Of a stretch of DNA of 64,000 nt, positions 44,426 through 53,265 are shown in pieces. This DNA comes from Bizionia paragorgiae (lineage in GTDB: Bacteria > Bacteroidota > Bacteroidia > Flavobacteriales > Flavobacteriaceae): positions 150,643-214,642 of the forward strand of contig NZ_FNQK01000003.1 of the NCBI RefSeq assembly GCF_900107625.1, written 5' to 3'. The notes under the pieces were generated by a model that made no database searches, was not told where the DNA came from, and saw nothing but the letters and a program-made list of their open reading frames with translations. Positions within the stretch are counted from its first letter, which is position 1. Every line of letters begins with the position of its first letter. The translations under genes were made by a program, and so were the position numbers.

Positions 44426-45931
44426 TTAATCTATAGCTTGTTTTACGAGGTCTAAAGTGATTGGATATAGGGGTTTGTTTTCCATTTTGCTTTTAAGCCA
44501 GGCATAAAAACTCATAACAAAAATATCTTCTTTTTCTGAAGGTACCCACTCAAAAGCATCTTCTACTTTTGCTCTAAACGTCGCACTCACTACGCTACCG
44601 CTATATTTATAATACCGCTCTACAAAACCTAAGTAAGTGAGCACACGTTGTTGGTTTATAGATTTTAAATAGGGGTAGTAGGAGCGTTTAAAACTAAGTA
44701 AGCGCGAATCGACTAAATCTATATTTCCTAGTTCGATATGTAAAATAATTTCAATTAAATTTTTTTTAATTACCCAAGCTAGGCCAACCTTGCTTTCGTA
44801 ATAGGAGTCTGTGTGATGCATAGTAGCCAATTCTCGAAGTGCACTTTTGTAATTCGTAGCCTGCATATTAAACATCACTAAGCTTAAGGATAACAACAAT
44901 GCTGTTTCTAAATCGTCGTTATTCTTGGTGTTCCTACTTTTTATAATGCTTATAGCTTCCGTTTGGCGATTGGTATAGTTGCAATTTAATGCTTTTAATA
45001 AACAGTATTTAGGTTCAAAGACCTTGTAATATTTGTTCCGATTTAAATGCATCTGCTGATGCATAAGTTCTAGATAGTGTAGAGAATCCTTAAATTTTTT
45101 ATTCCGAAATAACGTGTTAGCAATGATGTAAAGGACTTGGATGTGATAATATAATTGTCGGTTCGTGTTTTTATAAGACAGTAGCTTGTTGTAGGTCGAA
45201 ATTAAAAAGGGTTCTATTTTTAAATAGTCGTTTGTTACAAATGCCGAAAGACTTACCATAGTCATCAATTGGTATAGTGATTTAAATGACAACGATTCTT
45301 GAAGGCTAATGTGATGTTCGTTAAGCGTGTGCTGTAAAAGCTTTTCAAAATCTTCAGGTTTGCCTTTGTAGTGCGAAGGGTTTAAAGCTTGTCTTATTTT
45401 AGCGTACACAAGATTAAGTTGATCTTCTAAATAATGCTGTTTTTGGTTTGCTTTAAACTTTTGCTCTAAAGTGGTTAATTCAATTTTGGGATAGGCATAG
45501 GCATATTGAATTTGAGTATGGTAGATTTCGTTGAGTATAGCGAATAAATAATGCTCTTGTGCTAAAACTTCAGCTTTGTTTAAAATGGCATAGGCAACCG
45601 CATATTGGTGCTGTAGCAAAAAAGCACGAGCAGCCAATATGTATTTTATAAGCTGCATATCTATAGAGTGCCCTTCTTCTAAATTAATGGTGGCTACAAA
45701 ATCAATGATGGCGTGGTAAAGTCGCTTTCTTAGCGCATGATATGCAGATTTGTTGTTGGTTTTATAAAGGGACGTGCAAAGTGCATCAGAAGAGAGGTTG
45801 TTTTTGACTAATAATTTAAACAATTGAATGTTTTTGGTGTCTTTCCTTTTGTTCTTCTTTTCTAAAAATTGAATGAATTGCTGCTGTTCTTCAGAAGAAA
45901 ATGTTGAAACAATCGCATTTAAATCAGTCAT
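44426..45931 (-). CDS. Hypothetical helical-repeat protein
   Basis: 501 residues, no signal peptide or membrane helix, almost entirely alpha-helical with TPR-like pacing (AYAILNKAEVLAQEHYLFAI, LLKALNCNYTNRQTEAISII). The N-terminal part (STFSSEEQQQFIQFLEKKNK, RKDTKNIQLFKLLV) resembles the start of other Bacteroidota proteins of unknown function. I cannot name a family. It is a likely cytoplasmic scaffold. It is monocistronic and divergent from the YiaA-type gene. Confidence 0.75.
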   Translation of the reverse strand: MTDLNAIVSTFSSEEQQQFIQFLEKKNKRKDTKNIQLFKLLVKNNLSSDALCTSLYKTNNKSAYHALRKRLYHAIIDFVATINLEEGHSIDMQLIKYILAARAFLLQHQYAVAYAILNKAEVLAQEHYLFAILNEIYHTQIQYAYAYPKIELTTLEQKFKANQKQHYLEDQLNLVYAKIRQALNPSHYKGKPEDFEKLLQHTLNEHHISLQESLSFKSLYQLMTMVSLSAFVTNDYLKIEPFLISTYNKLLSYKNTNRQLYYHIQVLYIIANTLFRNKKFKDSLHYLELMHQQMHLNRNKYYKVFEPKYCLLKALNCNYTNRQTEAISIIKSRNTKNNDDLETALLLSLSLVMFNMQATNYKSALRELATMHHTDSYYESKVGLAWVIKKNLIEIILHIELGNIDLVDSRLLSFKRSYYPYLKSINQQRVLTYLGFVERYYKYSGSVVSATFRAKVEDAFEWVPSEKEDIFVMSFYAWLKSKMENKPLYPITLDLVKQAID

Positions 45932-46080
45932 TATATCGTCAGTTAGTTTGTCTATTATCTTATTAAATATAAGGTTAATTTTGATTATTATGTTTTTATA
46001 TCGTCAGTAATTTTGAAAAGTAGTGTTTTTTAAGGTTAACTAGTGTCGGATATTTGCTTCATAATCAAAACACAAAAATT

Positions 46081-46554
46081 ATGAACTATCAAGAAAACGT
46101 TTCGACAGATGCAGAAACAAAAAACAGAAAAGACAAAAAGGTTTACGATCAGAAACCAACAGCAGCTTTTATAGGAGCAGCATGGAGCACATTAATTGCT
46201 GGAATGGTATCATATTGTATTGGTTTATGGAATGCCGATATGCAACTTAACGAAAAAGGGTATTATTTTACGATTCTATTATTCGGTTTATATGCGGCTG
46301 TTTCTGTGCAGAAAGCCGTTCGTGATAGGCTGGAAGGCGTTCCAGTTACCGATATGTATTATAGTATTAGTTGGTTTGCTGCTTTGGCAGCCGTGGTTTT
46401 ATTGGTTGTCGGTTTATGGAATGCCGACTTGCTTCTGAGTGAAAAAGGATTTTATGCCATGTCCTTTTTACTGAGTTTATTCTCAGCCATTGCGGTGCAA
46501 AAAAACACACGAGATATTCAGTATATAACCAGAAACAACACCGATAATGAATAA
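46081..46554 (+). CDS. YiaA/YiaB-type inner-membrane protein
   Basis: 157 residues (ATG 46081, MNYQENVSTD; the upstream TTG is unlikely). Two copies of the YiaA unit occur: AAWSTLIAGMVSYCIGLWNA and SWFAALAAVVLLVVGLWNAD, each with the G-L-W-N-A-D motif followed by a second helix ending in VQK. That gives four membrane helices. The function is unknown. It is followed by a bidirectional terminator. Confidence 0.9.
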   Translation: MNYQENVSTDAETKNRKDKKVYDQKPTAAFIGAAWSTLIAGMVSYCIGLWNADMQLNEKGYYFTILLFGLYAAVSVQKAVRDRLEGVPVTDMYYSISWFAALAAVVLLVVGLWNADLLLSEKGFYAMSFLLSLFSAIAVQKNTRDIQYITRNNTDNE

Positions 46555-46625
46555 CTGTTAGTACAACAGATAAAAATTAAAACAAAATAGATAAGTTTGT
46601 TTTGATGATGGTTAGTCTTTAACCA

Positions 46626-46661
46626 AAAACAGCGTTACTTAAGCTTAAGTAACGCTGTTTT
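46626..46661. terminator. Bidirectional terminator
   Basis: Perfect 18-bp palindrome (AAAACAGCGTTACTTAAG, then its complement) between convergent yiaA-like and lysS genes. Confidence 0.9.
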
Positions 46662-46682
46662 AAATTGTAAGATTTTATCATT

Positions 46683-48377
46683 TTAGACTAAGGCAACAAA
46701 CAAGCCTTCGTCTGTTTTTTCAACTTTAGCCACTTTTAATTTGGTTAGTCCTTTTATGGTTTTGTCCCATTTTTTATTACTCAATCCAGAATCTGCTTTT
46801 AAAGTGTTTAAATCTATTGGAGACTGTTTCTTTAATAGAGCAAAAACCGCTTTTTCATCGTCATTCATAGGGATAGCCTTTTTCTCTGGTCGCATTTGCG
46901 GGAAGAAAAGTACCTCTTGAATCGATTGGTTGTTTGTTAAATACATGATTAAACGGTCCATTCCAATTCCCATTCCAGAAGTTGGAGGCATACCGTATTC
47001 CAAAGCACGTAAAAAGTCGTGGTCAATAAATTCAGTAGCTTCGTCATCTCCTTTTTGAGCCAGTTTTAATTGGTGTTCAAAACGTTCGCGTTGGTCTATA
47101 GGGTCGTTAAGCTCAGAATAAGCGTTAGCAATTTCCTTACCACAAACCATAAGCTCAAAACGCTCTGTTAATTCTGGATTGTCTCTATGTTCTTTACATA
47201 ACGGACTCATTTCCTTAGGGTAATCGGTAATGAAAGTAGGTTGTATATAATTACCTTCACATTTTTCTCCAAAGATTTCGTCGATTAATTTTCCTTTACC
47301 CATAGTGTCATCAACTTCAATACCCATGCCTTTAGCGGCTTCGCGTATTTCAGCTTCTGTTTTTCCTGTAATATCAAAACCAGTAAAATGCTTGATAGAG
47401 TCGGTCATAGTAACACGGGCGTAAGGGGCTTTAAAATTAATTTTATGCTCACCAAAAGTCGCCTCGCTAGTTCCATTTACGGCAATAGCACAATGTTCTA
47501 GGAGTTTCTCACAAAAATCCATCATCCAATTGTAATCCTTATAAGCCACGTAGATTTCCATAGCTGTAAATTCAGGATTATGGGTTTTGTCCATTCCCTC
47601 ATTTCTGAAGTTTTTAGAAAACTCATATACGCCATCAAAACCACCAACAATTAAACGTTTTAGGTACAGTTCGTTAGCGATTCTCATATATAAAGGAATA
47701 TCTAAACTGTTATGGTGCGTAATAAATGGTCTTGCTGCTGCCCCTCCAGGAATTGGTTGTAAAACAGGAGTTTCTACTTCAAAATATCCTGAGTCGTTAA
47801 AAAAGTTACGCATCGCAGTATACAATTTTGTACGCTTGATGAATACATCTTTAACATGTGGGTTGACTACCAAATCGGCATAACGACGACGGTAACGTAA
47901 TTCAGGGTCGTTAAATGCATCATGAGCATTTCCATCAGCATCAATTTTTGGTAATGGTAATGGTTTTAACGACTTACTAAGTAATTTAAACTCTTTAACC
48001 ATTACAGTTTTTTCACCTACTTTCGTAGTGAAAAGCTCACCTTCAATCCCTATAAAATCGCCAATATCTAATAACTTTTTATAGATATCATTGTATTTAC
48101 TTTTGTCCTCTCCAGTGCAAATTTCATCACGATTAAAGTACACTTGAATTCTGCCTTCGCTATCTTGAAGTTCTGCAAAACTTGCATTACCTTGAATACG
48201 ACGAGACATTAATCGTCCTGCAATAACCACTTTTTTACCATTTTCGAAATTCTGTTTGACTTGCTTAGAAGTCTCAGAAACAGGGAATAAATCGGCTGGA
48301 TAAGGGTTAATTCCTAACTCGCGTAATTTTGCAAGCTTTTCTCTTCGTACGAGCTCTTGCTCAGATAATTGTGACAT
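46683..48377 (-). CDS. lysS: Lysine--tRNA ligase (class II)
   Basis: 564 residues. An OB-fold anticodon-binding domain (about 55-165) and a class II catalytic core: motif 2 FRNEGMDKTHNPEFTAMEIY and motif 3 GMGIGMDRLIMYLT. About 65 residues beyond the usual ~500 form a helical, winged-helix-like tail (KKQSPIDLNTLKADSGLSNK to the end). I recall this tail from other flavobacterial LysS proteins; its role is unknown. Confidence 0.97.
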   Translation of the reverse strand: MSQLSEQELVRREKLAKLRELGINPYPADLFPVSETSKQVKQNFENGKKVVIAGRLMSRRIQGNASFAELQDSEGRIQVYFNRDEICTGEDKSKYNDIYKKLLDIGDFIGIEGELFTTKVGEKTVMVKEFKLLSKSLKPLPLPKIDADGNAHDAFNDPELRYRRRYADLVVNPHVKDVFIKRTKLYTAMRNFFNDSGYFEVETPVLQPIPGGAAARPFITHHNSLDIPLYMRIANELYLKRLIVGGFDGVYEFSKNFRNEGMDKTHNPEFTAMEIYVAYKDYNWMMDFCEKLLEHCAIAVNGTSEATFGEHKINFKAPYARVTMTDSIKHFTGFDITGKTEAEIREAAKGMGIEVDDTMGKGKLIDEIFGEKCEGNYIQPTFITDYPKEMSPLCKEHRDNPELTERFELMVCGKEIANAYSELNDPIDQRERFEHQLKLAQKGDDEATEFIDHDFLRALEYGMPPTSGMGIGMDRLIMYLTNNQSIQEVLFFPQMRPEKKAIPMNDDEKAVFALLKKQSPIDLNTLKADSGLSNKKWDKTIKGLTKLKVAKVEKTDEGLFVALV

Positions 48378-48404
48378 AGTTTAATTTGTGTGTAATTAAG
48401 CCCG

Positions 48405-48412
48405 CAAAGATA
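48405..48412 (-). promoter_or_regulatory. Predicted -7 element of lysS
   Basis: On the minus strand the sequence reads TATCTTTG, an exact TAnnTTTG match, 28 bases before the lysS ATG. Confidence 0.55.
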
Positions 48413-48419
48413 AGATTAT

Positions 48420-48690
48420 TACACTGCAATTAAAATTATTTTTTTTGGTGATTATAGTCAAATGTTACCTTCGGGATCTGCTTATTAAATCCTTGTTTAT
48501 GTGTGATTTATTTCTGTTATAAATCTTATTATTATCATTGCGAATACCGAGTAAATCAAAGAAGTTTGAGCGATGTGTTACGTGTAGTGTAACGAATCGT
48601 TAGATTATACGTCTTATCTTACTAGTAGGTACTGTTTATAACAAAGTACCGCCATCAATCAAATCAAAAAATATTAAATCAATTAAAATT
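48420..48690. other. Intergenic region between lysS and the Pmp3-like gene
   Basis: No gene seen. It holds an imperfect stem, CGAT-gt-GTTAC (48571-48581) against GTAAC-ga-ATCG (48589-48599), with a 7-base loop. This could be an operator or an RNA hairpin in the leader of the following stress-type membrane gene. Confidence 0.4.
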
Positions 48691-48849
48691 ATGGGATTTT
48701 GGAGAGTGTTACTTTCAATAATTTGTCCGCCATTAGCTGTTTTAGATAAAGGCTGTGGCTCTATACTTATAGTGTTTTTATTATGGTTATGTGGCTGGGT
48801 GCCTGGAACAATTGCGGCACTGGTTATTTTAAATAACCCTAACAGGTAA
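48691..48849 (+). CDS. YqaE/Pmp3 family small membrane protein (short gene)
   Basis: A 52-residue protein missed by length filters. Two membrane helices in the Pmp3/YqaE pattern: VLLSIICPPLAVLDKGCGS, then IVFLLWLCGWVPGTIAALVI. The conserved CPPL, KGCG and GW-PG-I-A signatures are all present. Members are stress-inducible proteolipids that affect membrane potential in plants and yeast; the bacterial role is unclear. It is a single gene between lysS and lipB. Confidence 0.88.
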   Translation: MGFWRVLLSIICPPLAVLDKGCGSILIVFLLWLCGWVPGTIAALVILNNPNR

Positions 48850-48947
48850 CACTAACTTTATATTGTTTTTATGAACTAACTAAGTGGTTATAAAAACATT
48901 ATTTTTTAAGAAGACTTTCACACGAGGAGATCAGGCAGTGCATTATT

Positions 48948-48955
48948 TATTTTTG
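48948..48955 (+). promoter_or_regulatory. Candidate -7 element for lipB
   Basis: TATTTTTG (TAnnTTTG) 15 bases before the lipB ATG; a second match TAATTTTG overlaps its end at 48956-48963. The leader would be very short. Confidence 0.4.
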
Positions 48956-48969
48956 TAATTTTGTAGTCT

Positions 48970-49680
48970 ATGAATAAGGATATCCAATTACAAGATTTAG
49001 GTAGTAAAGACTTTAAAGAGACTTGGGATTACCAAGAGGAGTTATTTAAAGGTATTTTAGATACTAAAATTAAAAACCGAAGAGAAAATGCAGGTTTAGA
49101 GACTACTAATTATTTTCTTTTCGTCGAGCATCCCCACGTCTATACCTTAGGGAAAAGCGGAGATGTATCTAACTTATTATTAAGCGAAGAGCAACTTAAA
49201 GAGAAGGGGGCTACCTTTTATAAAATTAATCGCGGTGGAGATATTACCTATCACGGACCCGGGCAAATTGTAGGGTATCCTATTTTAGACTTGGATAATT
49301 TCTTTACCGATATTCATAAGTATTTGCGGTTCCTAGAAGAAATGATTATTCTTACCCTTGAAGAGTATGGTTTAAAAGCTGAACGCAGTCCTGGTGAAAC
49401 AGGAGTTTGGTTGGATGTGGGAACCCCTTTTGCTAGAAAAATTTGTGCAATGGGAGTGCGTGCAAGTCGCTGGGTAACCATGCATGGTTTTGCATTAAAT
49501 GTAAATGCTAACCTTGGGTATTTTGATAATATTATTCCTTGTGGTATTCGTGGTAAGGCTGTAACGTCCTTAAATGTAGAATTAGGAAAGCAGACAGTGG
49601 ATGAAGATGAGGTAAAAGAAAAACTGTTAAAACACTTCACTACTCTTTTTGAATCTGAATTTGTGAAAGAAAAAGCGTAA
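48970..49680 (+). CDS. lipB: Octanoyltransferase LipB
   Basis: 236 residues: FVEHPHVYTLGKSGDVSNLL, RGGDITYHGPGQIVGYPIL, VRASRWVTMHGFALNVN, and the catalytic pair Cys in PCGIRG and Lys in GKAVTSL. It transfers octanoyl from acyl carrier protein to lipoyl domains, such as the E2 protein at 29432. The start ATG is at 48970, followed by a strong terminator at the end. Confidence 0.96.
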   Translation: MNKDIQLQDLGSKDFKETWDYQEELFKGILDTKIKNRRENAGLETTNYFLFVEHPHVYTLGKSGDVSNLLLSEEQLKEKGATFYKINRGGDITYHGPGQIVGYPILDLDNFFTDIHKYLRFLEEMIILTLEEYGLKAERSPGETGVWLDVGTPFARKICAMGVRASRWVTMHGFALNVNANLGYFDNIIPCGIRGKAVTSLNVELGKQTVDEDEVKEKLLKHFTTLFESEFVKEKA

Positions 49681-49694
49681 CCGATATTAATAAC

Positions 49695-49732
49695 AAAAAA
49701 AAAGCGATCTTAAATTTAAGATCGCTTTTTTT
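49695..49732. terminator. Bidirectional terminator
   Basis: AAAAAAAGCGATCTTAAA / TTTAAGATCGCTTTTTTT palindrome between convergent lipB and AAA genes. Confidence 0.9.
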
Positions 49733-49766
49733 ATGCAAACAGGTCACCACCGGAAATACCGATAGG

Positions 49767-50477
49767 CTACTGGCGTTTTTCTTCCTCGTCCTTTATTATT
49801 TGTGTTTTTATTGCTTGATGTAAATGGTCTTTCGCTTCGGCGTAAGAAACATCATAGATTCTTGAAAACTGGTGGTATTGGTTTGGAAATGCACTTAAAA
49901 GCGAATCGTAATACGTATCTAAGCCTTCTTTGGAAGGAAGTTCGAATTTTAATTTTAGTTGAAAACGGCGTAAAATTGCAGAATCGATCACCTCACTAAA
50001 ATTAGTGGCTGCAATTAAAAGGGCATCGCTAGGGTAGAAATCGATAAGCTGAATAATACTATTAACCAAGCGTTGCATTTCGGCCGAATCTTTTTTGTTA
50101 TAATTTCTAGAAGCTCCTAGATAATCGAATTCATCAATAAATAAAACAGCTTTTTCATGAGCAGCCTTTTTAAATACGGTAGCAACATTTTTTGAGGTTT
50201 CGCCAAGTCTTGACGAGATTATTGTACTTAAATCTATGCTGTACGTTTTTTTTCCTATATGCTTGGCAATGGCTTTAGCGGTTGTTGTTTTACCGCATCC
50301 AGTATGACCATATAATAGAATTTTGTTATCGACGGTTAGTCCGTATTTGCTTAATGCCTCAATATGTTTAAACTCCTTGAGCAAGCGTGTTAAGGCTGTT
50401 TTGTTTTCCGGACTAAAATGAATGTCCTCAAAATCAATTTTTGCCTCGTCGTAAATCGTTAAATTAGAAACTCCCAT
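49767..50477 (-). CDS. AAA+ ATPase
   Basis: 236 residues. Walker A LLYGHTGCGKTTTAKAIA, Walker B AVLFIDEFDYLG, sensor 1 LLIAATNF, and an arginine finger region AILRRFQLKLKFELPS. This is a single classic AAA domain of the spastin/FtsH-like or Rca-like clade, with no N-terminal substrate domain. It lies 14 bases downstream of the nucleoid-associated gene. The target is unknown; the partner protein is the obvious candidate. Confidence 0.9.
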   Translation of the reverse strand: MGVSNLTIYDEAKIDFEDIHFSPENKTALTRLLKEFKHIEALSKYGLTVDNKILLYGHTGCGKTTTAKAIAKHIGKKTYSIDLSTIISSRLGETSKNVATVFKKAAHEKAVLFIDEFDYLGASRNYNKKDSAEMQRLVNSIIQLIDFYPSDALLIAATNFSEVIDSAILRRFQLKLKFELPSKEGLDTYYDSLLSAFPNQYHQFSRIYDVSYAEAKDHLHQAIKTQIIKDEEEKRQ

Positions 50478-50491
50478 CTTGAATCGTATAA

Positions 50492-51541
50492 TTAAGCTTC
50501 GGCATTAAAAAACACCTTGTAATAATGCATCTTTTTCTCTTCGTCATACCCGCGCTCTAAATGCTCGCTAGCCGCATCGGGGGCGTCAATATCTAATTTT
50601 ATTTGTATATGAGTGTCGAGCTTAATGTCGGTTTTAATCTTTTTCTTTTCCTTGGAAACAACAGCTTCAGCAAGATCAAACTGATTTCGTAATACCACAT
50701 TTAAATCCGATTCGTAATCCTTTTTAAAGTCTTCAAATTCCCTAATGTGTTTTTCTTCAGTAAATACCTCCTCTTTAAAACGTTCGACATTTATGGTTTC
50801 ATTTTCTTTAAAATAGTCAATGGTTTTAGCTAAAAAGATATTGCGCTCTTGTTCGCCGTAACTTGTTTTAAGTATTTCGGTCGAGAATTCTTTGCACAAC
50901 TCTAAATAATTATGAGTGTGATTATTCATATCATCGGCATACTTAATATTTAGAAAGTTGTCCGTCCAATATTGTGCATCATAACTATTATTGTCTACAC
51001 TTAGAATAATGTGTCCTTCGGTATCTTTTTGATTTAAAATTAAACAGCCTTTGTCTACTTTTTTAGAACTGATTCCTTTTTGTACCAGTACATCGTAACT
51101 GTTGTTTTCTAAAAAGGTTTGAAAGAAATTAACTTTACTTTCAATTTTAAAAATACCGATGGCGTTAGTAACCATTTCTTTGTATTCGATACCTTCAAAA
51201 ATAGCCACTAGAACATCTCCTGTTTTTATTTGAGCAGAGTTAGACTGTTCGTATAAATGTTTGACAATGTTTTTAGAAGTCTCGACAAAGTTGTCTTCAT
51301 CTTCAAAAATAGATTTGGTGTACGCATTAATTTCATTCAGTTCAACATTGGCATGATGATTAAAACGAAAACTTTGTACCACAGAGCCAAAAGGACGTAA
51401 TAAAAACGGTAGCATAAGCTCGTAACTTTCTTCATCGAAATGCACTTCCTTATCAGAAAACGCATTTTTAGTATCATTGTGTTTATTTCCTACTTTATGG
51501 ATTATAAATTTTGAAATGCTTGCGCTTTTACGTGTAATCAT
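50492..51541 (-). CDS. Nucleoid-associated protein (NdpA/YejK/37-kDa family)
   Basis: 349 residues. N-terminal SKFIIHKVGNKHNDTKNAFS, then LLRPFGSVVQSFRF, GDVLVAIFEGIEYKEMVTNA and IGIFKIESKVNFF, a pattern matching the NA37 family. Acidic residues dominate. E. coli YejK is a nucleoid protein of unclear role. Here it is the first gene of a two-gene unit with the AAA+ ATPase, which is unlike E. coli. Family call is by pattern recall and is not certain. Confidence 0.75.
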   Translation of the reverse strand: MITRKSASISKFIIHKVGNKHNDTKNAFSDKEVHFDEESYELMLPFLLRPFGSVVQSFRFNHHANVELNEINAYTKSIFEDEDNFVETSKNIVKHLYEQSNSAQIKTGDVLVAIFEGIEYKEMVTNAIGIFKIESKVNFFQTFLENNSYDVLVQKGISSKKVDKGCLILNQKDTEGHIILSVDNNSYDAQYWTDNFLNIKYADDMNNHTHNYLELCKEFSTEILKTSYGEQERNIFLAKTIDYFKENETINVERFKEEVFTEEKHIREFEDFKKDYESDLNVVLRNQFDLAEAVVSKEKKKIKTDIKLDTHIQIKLDIDAPDAASEHLERGYDEEKKMHYYKVFFNAEA

Positions 51542-51602
51542 CTTGAAAATATATGTTTAATTTTGAACTACAATAGTAAACATTTCAGCCTAAAAAAGGA
51601 AC

Positions 51603-51633
51603 AAAAAAACCCGAAGACTTGAGTCCTCGGGTT
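51603..51633 (-). terminator. Terminator of the collagen-like lipoprotein gene
   Basis: On the minus strand: AACCCGAGGACT, three-base loop, AGTCTTCGGGTT, then a T-run. It lies just after the 51659-52219 gene. Confidence 0.75.
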
Positions 51634-51658
51634 AATTACTTAATTATGATATACTAAT

Positions 51659-52219
51659 TTAATAGGCGATTTGAAAGTAATCGCAAACAGCTTCAAAATT
51701 AGTGATATCCACGCCTGAGTTTAATAGCCCTTCGTAAGCGCTTAGATTGTTAGTAGAATTTCGAGAACTATTATAAGCTTCTATAATAACAATTTTAAGT
51801 AAATCAATGTCTCCGGCAGCAATATTATAAGATCCTCCCGTGGCTTTGTCAATATAGTCTAAACTGTAAAAGCCGACTGAAATTGTTACAGATACACTAA
51901 AGGGAATTATATCGGCAACGGCAGGCACAGGAAACCATTTAGTTCCTCTTTTTATGTAGCCTAATACGACGTCATTTTCTATAATATCCTGAGTTAGTTC
52001 TGGGACAACGACATCATCGTAGGACCCTGCTTCTGTAGACATGTCTATGGTTAATACTTGCACATTGGCATTGCCATCTATACCGTCTGTTCCTGCGATA
52101 CCTTGTTCACCTTGTGGACCAATTGGGCCATCTTCACCGTCTTCTGGTGTACAAGAGAAGCTAAATGCTACGAATAAGGCTAATACGACATACTTTGTTT
52201 TTAATACTAAATGTTTCAT
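51659..52219 (-). CDS. Collagen-like repeat lipoprotein
   Basis: 186 residues. A long signal peptide ends in FSFSC. Gly-X-Y triplets follow (DGEDGPIGPQGEQGIAG, TDGIDGN) and then a ~140-residue globular domain (VQVLTIDMSTEAGSYDDVVV, VLGYIKRGTKWFPVP). It has the same architecture as the protein at 41999. The globular parts share little obvious sequence but have similar size. It is probably surface exposed; function unknown. Confidence 0.82.
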   Translation of the reverse strand: MKHLVLKTKYVVLALFVAFSFSCTPEDGEDGPIGPQGEQGIAGTDGIDGNANVQVLTIDMSTEAGSYDDVVVPELTQDIIENDVVLGYIKRGTKWFPVPAVADIIPFSVSVTISVGFYSLDYIDKATGGSYNIAAGDIDLLKIVIIEAYNSSRNSTNNLSAYEGLLNSGVDITNFEAVCDYFQIAY

Positions 52220-52301
52220 GATTTTTAATTTTAATTGTGATTAATAGTTTGTTTACTTATGTAATGGTTAATTTTTATAATAGGTTAACAGCGTTAGGTG
52301 A

Positions 52302-53138
52302 TTAATTTTTATATAATGATTCGTATTGAGAGGTGTCTATGGTATAATTGGTGTTTTCTAAAGCAGTACAAATCATTTTTATTGCTTTAGGTTTACGTTT
52401 TGACGTATCTACCATATCCATTTCCATTACCAAACCGTCAGACATACTTAGCCATTTCTGATTGCTGTTTTTTTTGCCTTTCTTATTTGGATTAATGTTA
52501 AGAAAGGTCACGTCCACAGCTTTTGTTATCCAAATGGACCCTTGGGAGTCTTTACTTTCCACCTTAAATTCTTCACAATCATAATTTAAAATGGTTTTTG
52601 TCCGCCCCGTTTTTTTTATCGAAGTATTTTGGTCGTCTGCAGCTTCTTTGCTAGCCTTGTTTAAATCAAAGCCCATACTCATTATGGTTTTTTTTCCCTG
52701 CATGGTCATAAACGTAAACAGGGTGCTTCTAGAAGCGTCGATAACAACAAACATATCTTGCTGGTTTTTTGTGTCAGTATCATATTTAGAGCCGATGTAA
52801 TTACCGTCTTTGGTTAAAAAATACGTAATATCGAAAGTGTCTTTTCCGTCTATAAACGTCATGACGTAGCGATGGGTAAAGCTGTAGTTATTTGCTGGAG
52901 GCTCAGAATTACCTAGCGCGTTAAAAGGCGAATTCGATTTAGAATGTTCCGTAGGCTTATTAAATGTAGAATCGAACGCGTTACTAGTTGTCTGTTCGGT
53001 TTTTTCTTCAGCTTTAGTTTCTATTGTGCGCTCAACAACTTTTCCTAATTTGTTCCCTAGTTTTTTTAAAATCTGAGCATTCATTGAAGTGCTTATACTA
53101 AGCAAAAAAATAAAGGGTAATAATTTGATAGTTTTCAT
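52302..53138 (-). CDS. DUF4412 domain protein
   Basis: 278 residues. The signal peptide ends SMNAQ. A helical linker (KKLGNKLGKVVERTIETKAE) precedes a beta-rich DUF4412-like domain (YVMTFIDGKDTFDITYFLTK, KKTIMSMGFDLNK, KTILNYDCEEFKVES, IWITKAVDV). Members are secreted proteins of unknown function, related to the GLPGLI/LolA-like outer-membrane lipid-binding class. It is divergent from the sigma-factor gene (127-base gap), so co-regulation is possible. Confidence 0.8.
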   Translation of the reverse strand: MKTIKLLPFIFLLSISTSMNAQILKKLGNKLGKVVERTIETKAEEKTEQTTSNAFDSTFNKPTEHSKSNSPFNALGNSEPPANNYSFTHRYVMTFIDGKDTFDITYFLTKDGNYIGSKYDTDTKNQQDMFVVIDASRSTLFTFMTMQGKKTIMSMGFDLNKASKEAADDQNTSIKKTGRTKTILNYDCEEFKVESKDSQGSIWITKAVDVTFLNINPNKKGKKNSNQKWLSMSDGLVMEMDMVDTSKRKPKAIKMICTALENTNYTIDTSQYESLYKN

Positions 53139-53265
53139 AATTAAATAGTTTGTGTTTTGATATTTAATAGATTGAAAATAAAAAGGTTAACATTAATCCT
53201 TAATTTTCTTAAAAGTTGTATTTTAGTTATTAGCAGTGTTAACCTTTTTACAGCATTTACATTAA

